From the NCBI GenBank assembly GCA_016987375.1, contig PJRA01000401.1, positions 1,173,222-1,222,732 of the forward strand: a DNA stretch of 49,511 nucleotides, written 5' to 3'. Under the pieces are notes generated by a model. It was not told the origin of the DNA, made no database searches, and saw only the letters and a program-made list of their open reading frames with translations. This document shows, piece by piece, positions 1 to 11,271 of this stretch. Made by a program: the position numbers and the translations under genes. This stretch comes from Brachionus koreanus. Its lineage: Eukaryota; Rotifera; Eurotatoria; Ploima; Brachionidae. Every line of letters begins with the position of its first letter. The stretch's first letter is position 1.

Positions 1-58
1 AAGTATTAAAAAAGATTTAAATAAAAGGGTCAAAAAAGTCATCCGGTTTTTGAGTGTT
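1..58 (-). repeat. Terminus of an AACACTCAA inverted-repeat element (family A)
   Basis: Read on the minus strand, the end at position 58 gives AACACTCAAAAACCGGATG and then a GACTTTTTTGACC stretch. This matches the left terminus at 15037 (AACACTCAAAGGCCGGATG) and the complete element at 38093-38509. Only one end lies in the window, so the rest of this copy is upstream. It carries no coding sequence. Confidence 0.5.
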
Positions 59-426
59 AAAATCACTTTTTAAACTAAAAAACTGTGTAATCATAATTTA
101 TAAATTAAAAAAAAATTTTCTTAAAAATTCCAAAAAAAAACTCTAGAAAATTCTTTGAATTCCTAAGAAATTTTCGTGTGACACATGTTCCTAGAACTTA
201 TTTTTAAACTAGGAATTAATTAAAATTTAAGAAATAAGACATAGCAAGATCGAATTAAAAATTTGAGAAAATATAATTCTTAGGTTATTCCACATAGAAA
301 TACCATATGGCATCTAATAACGGCTTTCATAGAAAAAAATTTTAAATTGAAATTCTAGAAAGATTGACATGAAAGCTAAAAAAGTAAATAAATACTATGA
401 TTTAAGCAATAGTCGAAAATAATAAA
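59..426. other. AT-rich upstream region of the carbonic anhydrase gene
   Basis: About 370 nt of very AT-rich sequence with no recognisable exon on either strand. It lies directly upstream of the carbonic anhydrase start and so probably contains its promoter, but I see no convincing TATA box or other defined element. Confidence 0.3.
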
Positions 427-1604
427 ATGAATTTTAGATTATTTGTTCAATTTGTTTTTTTTGCAGGTTAATAAATAAATTTTAAATTAATAAGAGGCTT
501 AATTTGTCTTAAATTTCAAGTTGTGCTTGCCAGTGAATGGAATTATAAGGGCCAAGGGCCTGATTTTTGGATTCGTGAGTATCCAAGTTGTGCAGGAAAG
601 CTTCAATCGCCAATCAACATTGATCAATCAAAAGCAGTATTAAATTTAAAGCTTGGGCACATTAATTTTCACAATTACGATAAGATTTTGTCCTGGAATA
701 TATCAAATAATGGCCATACTAGTATAAACTTAAAGTTGCTAATTTGATGTCTAATTTGTGTTTTTTTAGTCTTAGCCAACCAAGTTTACAATGAATCGTC
801 GACACCTTACATTACAGGCAGTGATTTTAGTGAAACTTACTATTTAAATCAGTTTCATTTTCACTGGGGATTTAACATTTTTCAAGGAAGTGAACATTTG
901 ATTGATAGTCAAAAATTTCCCTTAGAAGTTTAAAGACATACTTTATTTTATATTTTTTTTTAATTATTTTTAACAAGATTCATCTAGTGCATATTTCGAG
1001 AACAAATAAAAAATCTGTGATAAGCTTTCTATTCCAAGTAAGAAATATTTAATAATTTGAAAAAAAATTACATAAAATAGATTTCAGAAGAAAAAAATGA
1101 AAAAATAGAAGATCTCGTTGATAAAGCAAGTCTAGATTTTTCAGATGAGGGTGATTAAATTTAACTGTTAATTTCAATTTTCTTTTTAAATTAAAATTTA
1201 GAATATCATGTGATAAAATTTTCACTTAATTCACTAGTACCTAGCAATGATAATTTGAGAGCTGAGGGATATTTTAGATATATAGGAAGTCTTACAACAC
1301 CACCATGCACTGAAGGAGTCATATGGACTGTTTTTAGGACAAAAATAAATATTTCACGAACTCAGGTTTTGATAAATTGACTTATTTTATTTTAATACTG
1401 AAGTTTGTTTATATTAAGATGGAGCAATTCTACCAAAATGAGATCGATTTCAATAATAGAGAAGTCCAAGAGCTTAACAGTCGTGGTTTGTTCATTAATG
1501 TTGAACCTGATTTTTTGAAAAAACCCAAAATCAAAAATTTTAAATCAATTTTAGATTCAATAACTAAATTTTTTGGTATAATTTTTGAATTTTTTAGAAA
1601 ATGA
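427..1604 (+). CDS. Secreted alpha carbonic anhydrase (seven exons)
   Basis: Enzyme of the alpha carbonic anhydrase family, interconverting CO2 and bicarbonate, probably extracellular. Exons 427-466, 521-721, 770-927, 978-1037, 1081-1150, 1202-1365 and 1419-1604 join in frame to 292 residues; introns are 43-54 nt with GT..AG ends. Exon 1 encodes a signal peptide (residues 1 to about 18, ending VVLAS before EW). The three zinc ligands are present: H110 and H112 in QFHFHWG, H135 in LEIHLVH. So are the gatekeeper E122 (GSEH), the proton-shuttle equivalent H79 (NNGH) and the GSLTTPPC loop (T208/T209). C37 and C212 match the disulfide of secreted members. The start at 427 was chosen because its exon splices at a GT donor to complete V14 and the signal peptide. 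The C-terminal tail is basic and aromatic, with no clear GPI signal. A candidate polyadenylation signal AATAAA lies at 1634. Likely active; exon boundaries are my inference from frame and splice sites. Confidence 0.9.
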
Positions 1605-1809
1605 TAAATAACATTTAATACCAAAATTAATTGAATAAAAATTGTTTCTTTTTCTAATTTAAATAAATTTAATAAATATTTTAATAAAAAATGAATAATA
1701 TTATTCTCAAAATTTTTTCACTTTTAAAATACATTTTTTCTAACAGTGATTAGATATGAAAATTCAACTTTTAAATAACAATTCAAAAATAATACTTTTT
1801 CTGTTGAAA

Positions 1810-2330
1810 GTTTTGGATCTTTCGAGCAATTAATTCTTGGTTTTTCTTGGTGGTGATACATTTTGAAATATGTTTGGTAGCTCTGTTATCAGTCATATCG
1901 ATCCTTAGTTGTTTATGGATTGTTTTGATTCTTGTTTTTTAGTGGAAGTATTTGATGATTCTCAGGATCCGATTTTGCATCTTTTAAATTTCAGATTTTA
2001 TCTTCTGGGTACTTGATTGAAGAATTACAAAACATTAATAATAATCTTATGAGTGAAATATAGAATTCTGTTGATTTTGAATGACAAAACCAACTCTTAA
2101 GGCTTTTAACTTGTCTGATTAAGTTGATTTTGGAAATTTGTTTTGAAAAGATTACTTTCAAATGTTCTTTGTAATTGATTTTGGGGTCTATCTTAAGGAA
2201 TGTCGGATTTAGCTCAAGAGGAATCTATGCGTTGTCGATCTTTATTTTCATTCCATAATTTTTCTCGTAATTTTTCCGAAGTGCAGCTTTGGTGAATGCT
2301 GAATAGCAGGTTTTCTTTTCTTTTATTTTT
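1810..2330 (-). pseudogene. Decayed LINE reverse transcriptase C-terminal fragment
   Basis: The minus strand reads through with a few stops and resembles the region after the YADD box in jockey/CR1-type reverse transcriptases. It contains NPTFLKIDPKINYKEHLK (compare PTFLGI-D-x-x-x-(N/F)-K-x-H), then KINLIRQVKSLKSW, then YISLIRLLLMFCNSSIKYP and a weak QN-type tail. There is no start codon and no upstream palm domain. It is a dead 5'-truncated copy; the exact clade cannot be set from this fragment. Confidence 0.5.
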
Positions 2331-2439
2331 TTGCAAGTATTCAATGATACTGTTTACTGCCTTTTGAAAAATCATTAGTTAATAGTGTTAATTCAATATA
2401 AATATTTATTTCCTATTCTAATTGTACATATAAATCATA

Positions 2440-2560
2440 TATATACATTTTTTTTTTTTAAAATCAGATTGGAGTCATGACGACTGAAAATATGGGGCTG
2501 CCATTCGGAAATGCGCGGGAAAAACTTTTCCTAAATTATTTATTAAATAAAAAAAATCAA
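2440..2560 (+). mobile_element. Solo LINE 3' tail
   Basis: Contains CGACTGAAAATATGGGGCTG, then a TTCGGAAATGCGCGGG core, then an AAATTATTTATTAAATAAA end. The same arrangement follows the LINE open reading frame at 37990-38083, where CTGAAAAGAGGGC and CTCGGAACTGCCCGG precede an AT-rich AATAAATAAATAAA end. The copy here has no coding part, so it is an extremely 5'-truncated insertion in plus orientation. Confidence 0.5.
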
Positions 2561-2854
2561 AGTTAAGATTTATAGGACACTTCATTAAACTTCTAAGATC
2601 ACTAAAATTAAATTTTAATGATTCTCTATAGCATATACTATTGTGCAGAGTTTTAATCAGGTAGATACATTTTGTAAAATTTGTATAAGATCAAAACTGT
2701 TATCATATGATTAAAATATTAAGAAGAAATAAAAAATTTACTTTATTGATTAATAAATAAAAATATAAGGACAAAAATAAATTTATTAGATAAATAAACA
2801 AATTCAATTCGGCGTTTAATGATAATCCATTCTCTAAACTAAAATTTATAAAAC

Positions 2855-4186
2855 TTAATATCCTTTTTGTACTTTTTCTCTAATGATCAATTGTTCAATT
2901 TTTTGCTCCAAATTAAAGCTTCCTACTTCACTTAAATTTGGCAATGAGGTTGTACTAAAAGTTTTTTTTAAATTTTCTTTTTTAGTATTCTTAAAAAAAT
3001 TAAAATCATTTATCTCTGATCTAATTGTGTTATTTGCACTTGACATATACAATTCATTAAGCATATTCTCCAATTTGTTAATATAATCTAGCTGGTTATC
3101 ACTATCTAATAGAATACTTTTTTCCAAATTATTAACTGAATTAAATAATTTATTTTCAGACAAACAAGATTGATTGTCAAGTTGATCTTTACTATTAAAA
3201 TACCTCAAATATTCATTATCAATGAAAAATAGTTTAGAATTAGGTTTGGGAATCTGTTCTATGCTGTAGCCGCATTTCGACAACAGATCTTCGCTAACTT
3301 CAATCGGCTCAATACTAAGCAGATTGGATCTGGTCATTAGTTTATCGATTGCTTTTCCATTCATCAACATAATGTTTGATTTCATTGAAGTACTTGATCT
3401 TGTTTGTTTTGAATGCAAATCAATGATCATGTAATAAAATATTTGATTTATTAATACCAGAGTTAGACTCATGAAAGACAAACAAATTGAAATCAAACAC
3501 AACCAATAGGACCAAGATTTTTCGCTTATGAATATTTGAATTTTTTCTTCTATTTCTACACTAAGTGAGCTTTCTATGGCTAGTTTTAAGTAGTGTTCAG
3601 ATGAAATAGTGAATACTAAAAACGCCACAAATCTCATGGTAAATTCAACAAACAAAAAAACTAGCAAAATTCTAAATTGTAATTTAACAAGGTTAATTTT
3701 CAAAGCTGAATGAATAAATAATTTGGAATTTTGATGACTTGTTTGCGACAGAGCAATTTTTTCACTTGAATTCAAATAAAAATTTGGATCATCGAATTTA
3801 ATAGCCAAATAGATTAAATTTGAAATAGTTATCAAGGTGCTTAGAAACAAAAAACAAGTTCCGATTAGATAGAACATTTGTATCAAGTACATAAAATCTG
3901 GCTGCATATCCATATTTATTTTTTGCTCTATAAAATTAGATATTTTTGACTTTTCTCCATATTTTTGATTGAATTGTATACAATTTTTTTGATTGAAAAT
4001 AAAAGTTGAAAAGAGATGACTGTCTTTTGGACACAATAGCCAAAGGCCGTATTCAAGATAAGATGAGGTGTTTTTGATACGGATTCTGCTCCAGCTGTTG
4101 CTAATTAAAGAGAAAAGTCCAAAAAATAATGAAAGCACTAACATCACTGTCAAAATTGAGAAAAGTTTAAACATTTTTGCTACCAA
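2855..4186 (-). CDS. Claudin/PMP22-like four-transmembrane protein
   Basis: Intronless 443-residue membrane protein. Four hydrophobic segments lie at about residues 8-28, 97-126, 170-195 and 225-250, followed by a long polar, probably cytoplasmic tail of nearly 190 residues. The first extracellular loop has the claudin/PMP22/EMP signature: W32, then YGLWLLC with W49 and C52 in the GLWxxC arrangement, then C69. Claudin relatives form paracellular junctions or act as channel subunits (calcium channel gamma type). The tail is much longer than in a typical claudin of about 220 residues, which is more reminiscent of gamma-subunit-like or invertebrate-specific members. The tail contains polar Ser/Asn-rich stretches and a charged end (EQKIEQLIIREK). 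The start is the second codon-region Met cluster (MVAKMF); M5 could serve instead. Family confident, subfamily not. Confidence 0.75.
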   Translation of the reverse strand: MVAKMFKLFSILTVMLVLSLFFGLFSLISNSWSRIRIKNTSSYLEYGLWLLCPKDSHLFSTFIFNQKNCIQFNQKYGEKSKISNFIEQKINMDMQPDFMYLIQMFYLIGTCFLFLSTLITISNLIYLAIKFDDPNFYLNSSEKIALSQTSHQNSKLFIHSALKINLVKLQFRILLVFLFVEFTMRFVAFLVFTISSEHYLKLAIESSLSVEIEEKIQIFISEKSWSYWLCLISICLSFMSLTLVLINQIFYYMIIDLHSKQTRSSTSMKSNIMLMNGKAIDKLMTRSNLLSIEPIEVSEDLLSKCGYSIEQIPKPNSKLFFIDNEYLRYFNSKDQLDNQSCLSENKLFNSVNNLEKSILLDSDNQLDYINKLENMLNELYMSSANNTIRSEINDFNFFKNTKKENLKKTFSTTSLPNLSEVGSFNLEQKIEQLIIREKVQKGY

Positions 4187-4879
4187 ATTTTAAAACTATT
4201 TTAAAATTTTGTATTAATAAAAGTGACTTTTTATTTAAATCCAAAAAAATGTAATAAATCAAGCAGAAATTTTTATACATACTCTGTCAAAATAGGTGAT
4301 GGATGTTGTTTATCAAAATCGAATTAGTGATAAAATTTTGAATACAATGATTTTTCATTACTTTTCAGATTCTAAAATGACCTAAAACTTTCATATTTTG
4401 GACCAACTAAAATCAATCATAATTTTCGTTTAACTTAAAGTCCTCACGCTAAAAGCATTTTAGGAAATTAAACAAATATTTTCGAGTTTTTTGCTTACGA
4501 AGTTGACTTGAAATAATTTTTGATTTGTATAAAATTGACCACGAGTGTGATTCTATCAATTTAATTAATTAAAGCTGAAAGTTTTTTCAATTTGTTTCGT
4601 TTTCAATTTAAATTAAAATCAGTACCCTTAATCAAATTTCAAGTAAAATGTTTATTTTATTTTCATAGTTTAAACGTTTTTGCCTTCGAAATAACCAAGA
4701 GCTGAAGCCTAAACCTTGATGTTAAGTATATCAAGAGTCAGCAAAAAAGGATTTTTTAATAAATTTTATTTTAAAATTATTTAAATCAAATTATTTTGAA
4801 TTATATGCCAATCTTGAGAATTTTTCTCTCCTGACATGGTATCATACTATTTTCAGGTATTGTTGCTGATATTTTAAGT
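4187..4879. other. Intergenic AT-rich sequence
   Basis: Contains the presumed upstream region of the claudin-like gene, transcribed leftwards. I see no exon, repeat arm or structured element here. Toward the right end a faint reverse-transcriptase frame begins. Confidence 0.3.
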
Positions 4880-5863
4880 AAAGCAATTACAATTATCTTG
4901 GACCAATATTGTTCATTCTATACATAAATGACCTTCCAGATTGTGTTTCAAATAAGATACAGATGTATGCTGATGATTCAGAAATATTAGCTATTGTAAA
5001 TCAAGTTTATGAAAAAATGAAGTTACAGAAAGATCTAGATGCAATTTGAGAATGGATAAAAGTTTTGGGCATGTGTTGGTGTGCCAAAAAGTGCAAAGTT
5101 ATGCATTTTGTAAGATTGAACGAGAGGCATAAGTATATAACTCATACCAAAGAAGAGAGTGAGAACGTATTACTAGAGGTTCCTAGCTGCGAGAGAGATT
5201 TTGGAGTTATGGTATCCTCTGATTTAAAGTGGACTGCGCAGGTAAAGAGTGCATGTACAAAAGCTCCTAGGAATGCTAAAGCGAACGTTCGATAGTAGAG
5301 ATAAGAGCCTATGAGCAAAATTATATACATCTATGGTAAGACCTCATCTAGAGTTTGCAGTACAAGTGTGGAATCCATGTAAAAAGACGGATGTAAATGC
5401 ATTAGAAAAAGTCCAGGAACGGGCCACAGAAAAACCTTTGGTTTTGAAAGCTATGGACTATGAAATGAGATTATTGAAGATGGGGCAAAAATGAGTGAAA
5501 GAAGAGTAAGAGGAGTTTTGATCGAAATGCATAAACTAGCCAGTGGACTGGAAAATGCTCAGCTATCTAAAGTTCCGTTATCCATATCAGAAGAGAAAAG
5601 GGCAATATTAAGAGGCAATAGAATGAGAATGCACAGGGAAAGTTTTCCTGCAAAACTAAGAAACGATTTTGCAAGTGCGGTGACTGCCCGGCATGTTTTC
5701 TTCTTAAATAGAGTGGTCCCTCAATGGAATAGGTTGCCTGATAGTGTTATCAAATCCAAATCCACGGAAGCTTTCAAGGTTGCATTGGACAAATTCAATG
5801 GATATAGCTGCTTCAGCTCCATACTGCCAAGCAGTAATGTTTGAGAATGTCGCAGCAAGAACT
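4880..5863 (+). pseudogene. 5'-truncated CR1/jockey-like LINE, reverse transcriptase 3' half
   Basis: A broken reading frame starts at GPILFILYINDLPD (about 4900) and includes the catalytic MYADD box. It runs into a stop at 5047, continues as EWIKVLGMCW and reaches the ERDFGVMVSSDLKW block. A second stop and frame changes follow before RPHLEFAVQVWNP and LEKVQERATE. The last open piece (5491-5844) ends in the family's typical FFLNRVVPQWNRLPDSV and SKSTEAFKVALDKF. Several stops and shifts make the copy non-functional. The endonuclease and fingers domains are absent. The element ends in a (CTAA)n tail. Confidence 0.8.
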
Positions 5864-5892
5864 ACTAACTAACTAACTAACTAACTAACAAA
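5864..5892 (+). repeat. (CTAA)n microsatellite tail of the LINE
   Basis: Six or so tandem CTAA units directly follow the LINE 3' end. Simple repeats at the 3' terminus are characteristic of CR1-type non-LTR elements and mark the insertion end here. Confidence 0.8.
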
Positions 5893-7735
5893 CAATAATA
5901 TGCTCAGACATTAAATTTTTCAAATTTAACTTATCTGAGGAAAATCGCTTTAAAATAAATTTAAACGTACAATAAATTGAGAAAATGGTACTCTTTCTCG
6001 GACAAAAAGTATGAACATCTTGTATCTGTATATTGGTTGCTTCTAAAAATACAAAAACAAAAATTTTTTTTCTCAGAAATTTTAAAAGTATTAGGAATTT
6101 ACAAAATTATTTCGAAAAATTAGGTGAAATAATATTTGTTGGCAAATTAAAGTAAAATTAGTAATGGATTAAGAGATTTTAGTGAAAAAAATATAATTAG
6201 CCAAAAAACAAATTAAGTTATTTTTTTAAAATTAAAATTTTAGACTTGAAAAAAAGTTTTAAAAATTGAACTAATCTTTTGATTAAATTTTGGTTTTTTG
6301 ATTCGAAGATTTTTTCTCCAGTAAAACAATTGCGAAAAAAAAATATTTTATAAATATAGTTGTAAATAAATTTATTATAAAAAAAATTTTGAATGAGAAA
6401 ATTTTTGTTATACATTATTGTATGATAAAATAAATTCAGCTTGCTATATGTAAAAAAGCGTAATCAAAAAACAGTATTTATTCAAAAAAAGCCTTAGTTA
6501 AAAAAATATAATTTTTAAAAATTATTGAAAGAATTCATCGGTTAATTTATGTAATTTAGATTTAATTTTGAATAATAAATTACTTCATCAAATATGATTT
6601 TCTTGTGATATAATTCAATTTTAAATTAAAAAAAAAAATTAATCAATCTCTATTATTTTAAAATTTAAAAGTCTTAGAAATTTAATCGCCTTACTTGTTA
6701 AAAATATTTTTTTCTTGAATTTGATAAATTATATTAAGAATTTTTGCAATGCAAATTTTTCCTTAAAAAATAGAGAGCTGATAAAAATGTTTAACCACGG
6801 AAATTTTTTAAAAATGATTTTATTTTGTAAGATTATTATATTTTTATGTAAATATTGTTGAATTAAAATAAACAAAAAATGCTTAGTGTTAAGAAGTTTT
6901 ATTAAAGATTAGACAATCGAATGATCATTTTAATCCATGTTAAAAACCTTGCTTGAATTTTTTTTTAAATATTTATAGAAATAACTAAAAATCAACAATT
7001 TAATTTTCAATACTTCGAACACAATTTTCAAAGGAATACCAAATTTTTGAATTAAAATTTTTTTTCGTTTGATTTCTATGCTATTAATGAGTGAATATAA
7101 AATATAATTTAAGCTGTATTTTATTTCTAGTCGGAGTAAATAAATGCGTAACTATTAAATGGTTTTAATTTTTATTAATCAAAAAAGCTGAAAAAGAATC
7201 AAAAATGATTGTTCGATGAAAAAAAATTTCGAATTCAAAAGAATGTTTTTTTATTTAATTTTTTAATTATGCATCGATTTTTAGTAAATTCTAGTTTAAA
7301 CGAGAAAACTTGAAATTCGTAGGTGTTTACTTTTCAAAATTAGAACAAAAAGAGTTTTTGTTTGAAATCAAGGAATTCTTTAACTTTGTACTAATCAGAT
7401 CATATAGTTTTTTAAGTTGATCAAAGAAACTTTTTTTTTCAAGTGACAATAATATTCAATACAAAGATAAAAAAAATTTATTCCATCACTAACAATTCTA
7501 ATTTTTAATCTTAAATAGAACTTAATTTATCTTTTATTCGAAAAACTTGAAAATTATTTAATTGATGAACCTAGACTAGTAACTTAGATAAATAGGAAAA
7601 ATTTTCAAAAATGAAGCAGAAAATAAAATTAAAAAAGCATGTTTCCAAAATTGACTTTAGCTTCAATTCAAATGACCAGAATACATACAATTTTATTTAA
7701 TTTTATTTGACTTGAAATAATAATTTTTACTGAAG
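5893..7735. other. AT-rich intergenic desert
   Basis: Nearly 1.9 kb of extremely AT-rich sequence dominated by A and T runs. No exon with coding character, no long inverted repeat and no RNA gene was recognised on either strand. Confidence 0.35.
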
Positions 7736-8338
7736 TTGCCTATTCAGTAGAGTGGACATATGATGAAGATTGGACCATAAAATATTTTAATTTTCGCTGA
7801 TGAGGCTAACGAAGGTTTTTAAAGAAAAAAAAATTTAAATTTAAGGTAGTGAACATTTTTTTAACAGCAAACAATATCCTGGGCCAATACGTTTATCCAA
7901 CTACAACCGCTAATCTTTATATTTATTTATGTTTTTTATTTTATTTTTGATTTTTATTCTAAACACATATAAACAATTTTTGATCCTTTTTAATAATCGT
8001 AAGACTAAAAAGAAGGACTTGGTTCCATTCTGAGTAGCCTGAGGGTTTCCCTCAAATAAATAAAATATAATAATAGTAAAAATAATAATATCCTCTAAGT
8101 TATTATAATATAATAATACCCTCTGAATTAAAATATAATATTTAAGAATTCAATAAATTTTTTCTATGCAGGTTCATTTGGTAATTTCAGTAAAAACTTT
8201 AAAAACGTAAGAGTAAGACCAGTTCAATCTATAAATCAAAGAATCGTTAGTAAAAGTTTATTGAACAGCAGTTCAGTTGTCAAAAAATCTGGAATTTATT
8301 TTGAAGCTTTAATCATACTTTCATTTTCATGTTATTAG
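7736..8338 (+). pseudogene. Possible relic of a second carbonic anhydrase gene
   Basis: Two fragments resemble the ends of the carbonic anhydrase at 427-1604. Fragment 1 (7736-7800) follows an acceptor TACTGAAG at the same codon phase as exon 2 of that gene. It reads AYSVEWTYDEDWTIKYF, comparable to LASEWNY...DFWIREY, then stops in frame. Fragment 2 (8172-8338) follows acceptor TCTATGCAG. It reads NVRVRPVQSINQRIVSKS, matching the family's C-terminal NfRpvQ-lNgR-v block, and stops at 8336. Nothing resembling the zinc-binding exons lies between them; a LINE tail occupies part of that interval. I infer a decayed tandem duplicate. Fragment 2 alone could instead be a last exon of an otherwise lost gene. 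Confidence 0.4.
7925..8065 (+). mobile_element. Solo LINE 3' tail (second subtype)
   Basis: GACTAAAAAGAAGGACTTGG, then TCCATTCTGAGTAGCC and a GAGGGTTTCCCTCAAATAAATAAA end. It aligns with the minus-strand tail at 35625-35705 (GACTGAAAGGAAGGACTAAG, TCCATTCCAAACAGCC) and more loosely with those at 2440 and 37990. It interrupts the carbonic-anhydrase relic. No coding sequence is attached. Confidence 0.4.
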
Positions 8339-8589
8339 ATTTTTTTAATAAAGTATGATAAACTTGATAATTTTTTTTTTTTAATTTTAATGAATAATTT
8401 TAACATTTTTATTAATTTTTTTCTTTTCGAAACAGGAGGCTGAAAAAAGGTCTAAGAGGAATGAACAACTGTGCAATTTAAAAAGTTTAAAAATAAGTAA
8501 GATCTGGTTACATGATTTTTAAGAAATAAAATCTAAGCATTTTTAAATTGGTTATTGTCAAATTAAATAATCAAATATGATTCGAAATA

Positions 8590-9720
8590 ATTAGAAAAAT
8601 TGGTTCATAATTACCATCATCCACGAGTTAATGAAAAACATTGACATTTTAAATGGAGGAGCTGTATTTGGACATAAATGCAGGTCAAGCGAAGCGTTCC
8701 TCGAAGTGCTAAATGATTTTTTTTTGCATCAGTTTGTAATGGAACCTACTTTTGGCGAAAATGTTCTCGATCTGGTCATCTCTGATGATCCAAACATTAT
8801 TTATAATATTGAAATTAAGCCACCAATAGAGATAAAATGAGTAAAACGAGACTGCATTCTAGTTTGTTGTTTGAAGTAATTATAAATGAAGGAGTGAAAA
8901 CTAATACAAAAATGATTAAGTGACTTAACTACAAGAAAGGCAACTATGTCGAAATTAGAAAAAGCTTTAATTCTGTTGACTGGCTTGACTTACTTAATGA
9001 AAAAATTGCTGATAAATGTTGTGAGTTGTTTCAGAACAAATACAATACTAAGAAAAACGTCAAGTGTAAAAAAAGATCTCTAACTTATAAACTTGGAAAT
9101 CAATTGTATATCGCTAGATGTCTAAATGATCATTTCTTTAGTTCATTTAAAGCAGATGATGTGACTGATATAGAACCAGAGTTCCCTTCGAGAGCCCAAG
9201 TGAACTGTATCCTAAATCCAGAACTAGTCTTCAGTCCAGTAGCTATAAAAAAGAAGCTTGATGAGCTAGACAAAAACAAATCAAGAGGTACAGATGGCAT
9301 TAACCCTTACCTGCTTAGGGAGTGCAGTGATGAACTATGTGAGCCTTTTAAAAATGTCATACGAGTCGAGTATGGTTCCAGGGTGTTGGAAAAATGCAAA
9401 TGTAACTCCAGTCTTTAAGAAAAAGGGTAGTAAATTATATCCTAAAAACTACCGTCCAATATCACTGCTGTCGATACTAATAAAAATAATGGAAAAGCTA
9501 ATAAGAGATGAAATGTTTAGGCATTAAATGAATCAGAATCTACTATCGGCACATCAACATGGATTCATTCATGCCCAATCCTGTGTAACCAATTTGCTGG
9601 AATCTTCAGATATTGTAACTGAGGCTATGAGTAGAGGATTAAGTTTAGTGGTAGTTTTTTTAGATTTCTCAAAAGCATTTGACCGCGTTTCCCAAAAAAT
9701 ACTAAAAAACTTATCATAAA
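8590..9720 (+). pseudogene. Truncated jockey-like LINE with endonuclease end and reverse transcriptase start
   Basis: Starts inside an apurinic-type endonuclease domain (8631-8840, HQFVMEPTFGENVLDLVIS). It then continues through the linker, with the characteristic LNDHFFSSF at about 9110-9150. Next come KSRGTDGINPYLLRE (fingers), GCWKNANVTPVFKKKGS and NYRPISLLSILIKIMEKL. After a stop at 9525 it reads QHGFIHAQSCVTNLLE and FLDFSKAFDRVS, ending before the YADD box. At least three frame changes or stops are visible. The copy lacks both the 5' end and the catalytic palm, so it is dead. Confidence 0.8.
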
Positions 9721-10122
9721 GAGTTGCGGTTTTACTGATAAGGAGTAGTTTATTGTAGAAAAAGAATTTATTTTAATTTTTAAATAATCATTTTATTATT
9801 TAAAAACCTTTTTCATTTTTTATTTAAGTATTTAATAGATATTAAGTATTTAGTATTTTTTTTTTTCATGTATTTTTTTCATAGTACGGGTAGTTAAAAG
9901 CTTTTATGCTGGGCTAAAGATTAAAAATTATCAAAATAATTTATTTTATAATTATTGATAAGCATTTCAAAAAATTGGTCTCGATTAGACTTTTAAACAA
10001 GTCTGACAATAAGACATCAAAAGACTACATGATTTTCAAAAAATTAAATAAAGACAAAAAATTTTTATTAAAAAAATAAAAATTTAAATAGAAGTTAATT
10101 AGATAATTATTCCATTGATTAT
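9721..10122. other. Intergenic sequence downstream of the GPCR gene
   Basis: AT-rich sequence containing a short imperfect palindrome AGACTTTTAAACAAGTCT near 9987. It would include the 3' untranslated region of the minus-strand GPCR that ends at 10123. No other feature seen. Confidence 0.3.
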
Positions 10123-11271
10123 TCATTTTAGATGGGTCACTGAAACATTGATTGTTTGGGTTTTGTTCGCTATACTCACTTCTCTTGTCTTAAAAGTGAG
10201 AATTCGAAAAAAATTCATGTAACCTTTTTGAAAGGCTGGATTAAAGACAGCATAAAGTATTGGATTCAGTGAAGAATTTAAATGTGCTATTGACATTGTG
10301 TACATATGAACATTTCTGTGATATCTGTCCTGATAGTCTGTCATTACGACTAGTCCATAAGGTATCCAGCATGCAGCAAAAAGCATAAATGATGCGAACA
10401 AGCCTTTGGCTATTCGCAAAGATTTTCGAAAATCATTCGATTTTTTTTTCCTATTTTTCTCTGATGACAGAACTTTTGATTTAATTTTATTCGAATAAAT
10501 GAATATTTTTGTATAGCAAATAGCTATTAGAATACAAGGAATAACTATGCTTGATAAAGGAAAAAAAAGTGAATATGAAAAACTAGCCAGTCTATTCCAA
10601 ACACAATTAAGAGTTTTTAAATCGTAGTAATGCCCACCCCAGCCAAGTAGATTTGGCAAGTCTATGCTAATTCCAACCATCCAAGTTATACAGCAATAAA
10701 TCAATGTTTTTTTCACCGTAAATAATTTGTTATATAAAGAATGATGGCAAATGTGAATATAACGGTTAATTGCCAAAAATCCAATGTTCATCAATGAAGT
10801 CTCACATGCCACAAGACATATACCAGCAACAAAATGACACAAAATTGGTCTTTCATCAAAAAATGACTTTCCCTTTAATACACCTTTTGAAAAGAATAAA
10901 AAAATGTTCATTCAAATTTAGACTTTAATCTCACCAACTACTGTAAACGAATCAACTAGACTACTTATAACAATATCAGCAAGTGCTAAATTGAATACAA
11001 GCATGTTTGTTGATGAGTGAAGCTCTTTGGTGGAAACAACTGCTCCAATTATTAAGATATTACCTTTTTTGATATAAAAATTTTTTTTTTTATATATTTT
11101 TTTTTGATCATTTTAATTACCTAGAATGCCAACTATTGTAGCAAATGCACTTAAAATTGAATATGGAAGATAGTCTTGTAGATTTTCTAGAAAAAAAGCA
11201 AGTCCACCATATTCTTGATTTGGTTGTTGAGTGCTCAAATTTGCAAGAACTTGGTTTGTCACATTAAACAT
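10123..11271 (-). CDS. Melatonin-receptor-like class A GPCR (three exons)
   Basis: Minus-strand exons 11121-11271, 10935-11063 and 10123-10883, separated by 57- and 51-nt GT..AG introns, join to 346 residues with seven hydrophobic segments. TM1 carries GN (51-52) and TM2 the LALAD motif. The conserved TM3 cysteine is C109, and TM3 ends NRYIHICHHS (133-142). The NRY-x-x-IC form, in place of DRY, is the hallmark of melatonin receptors and the related Tre1/moody group. ECL2 has a cysteine (LNCVWNR); TM6 has CWIPYG; TM7 ends SSLNPILYAVFNPAF. Two NxS/T sites sit in the short N-terminus. Both introns split glycine codons in phase 1. The start is the first Met before a good N-terminus. Melatonin as the actual ligand is not shown by the sequence; melatonin-like, Tre1-like or orphan are all possible. 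Confidence 0.85.

Noticed and set aside
721..769. Donor at the later GTTGCT (about 735) for carbonic anhydrase intron 2
   Set aside because: That donor is out of phase with exon 3 and leads to a stop. The GTATAA donor at 722 preserves the frame and the family alignment.
6218..6415. 65-codon open frame in the AT-rich desert, minus strand
   Set aside because: Composition is Phe/Lys/Asn/Ile only, as expected from A/T runs; no domain, splice sites or GC rise.
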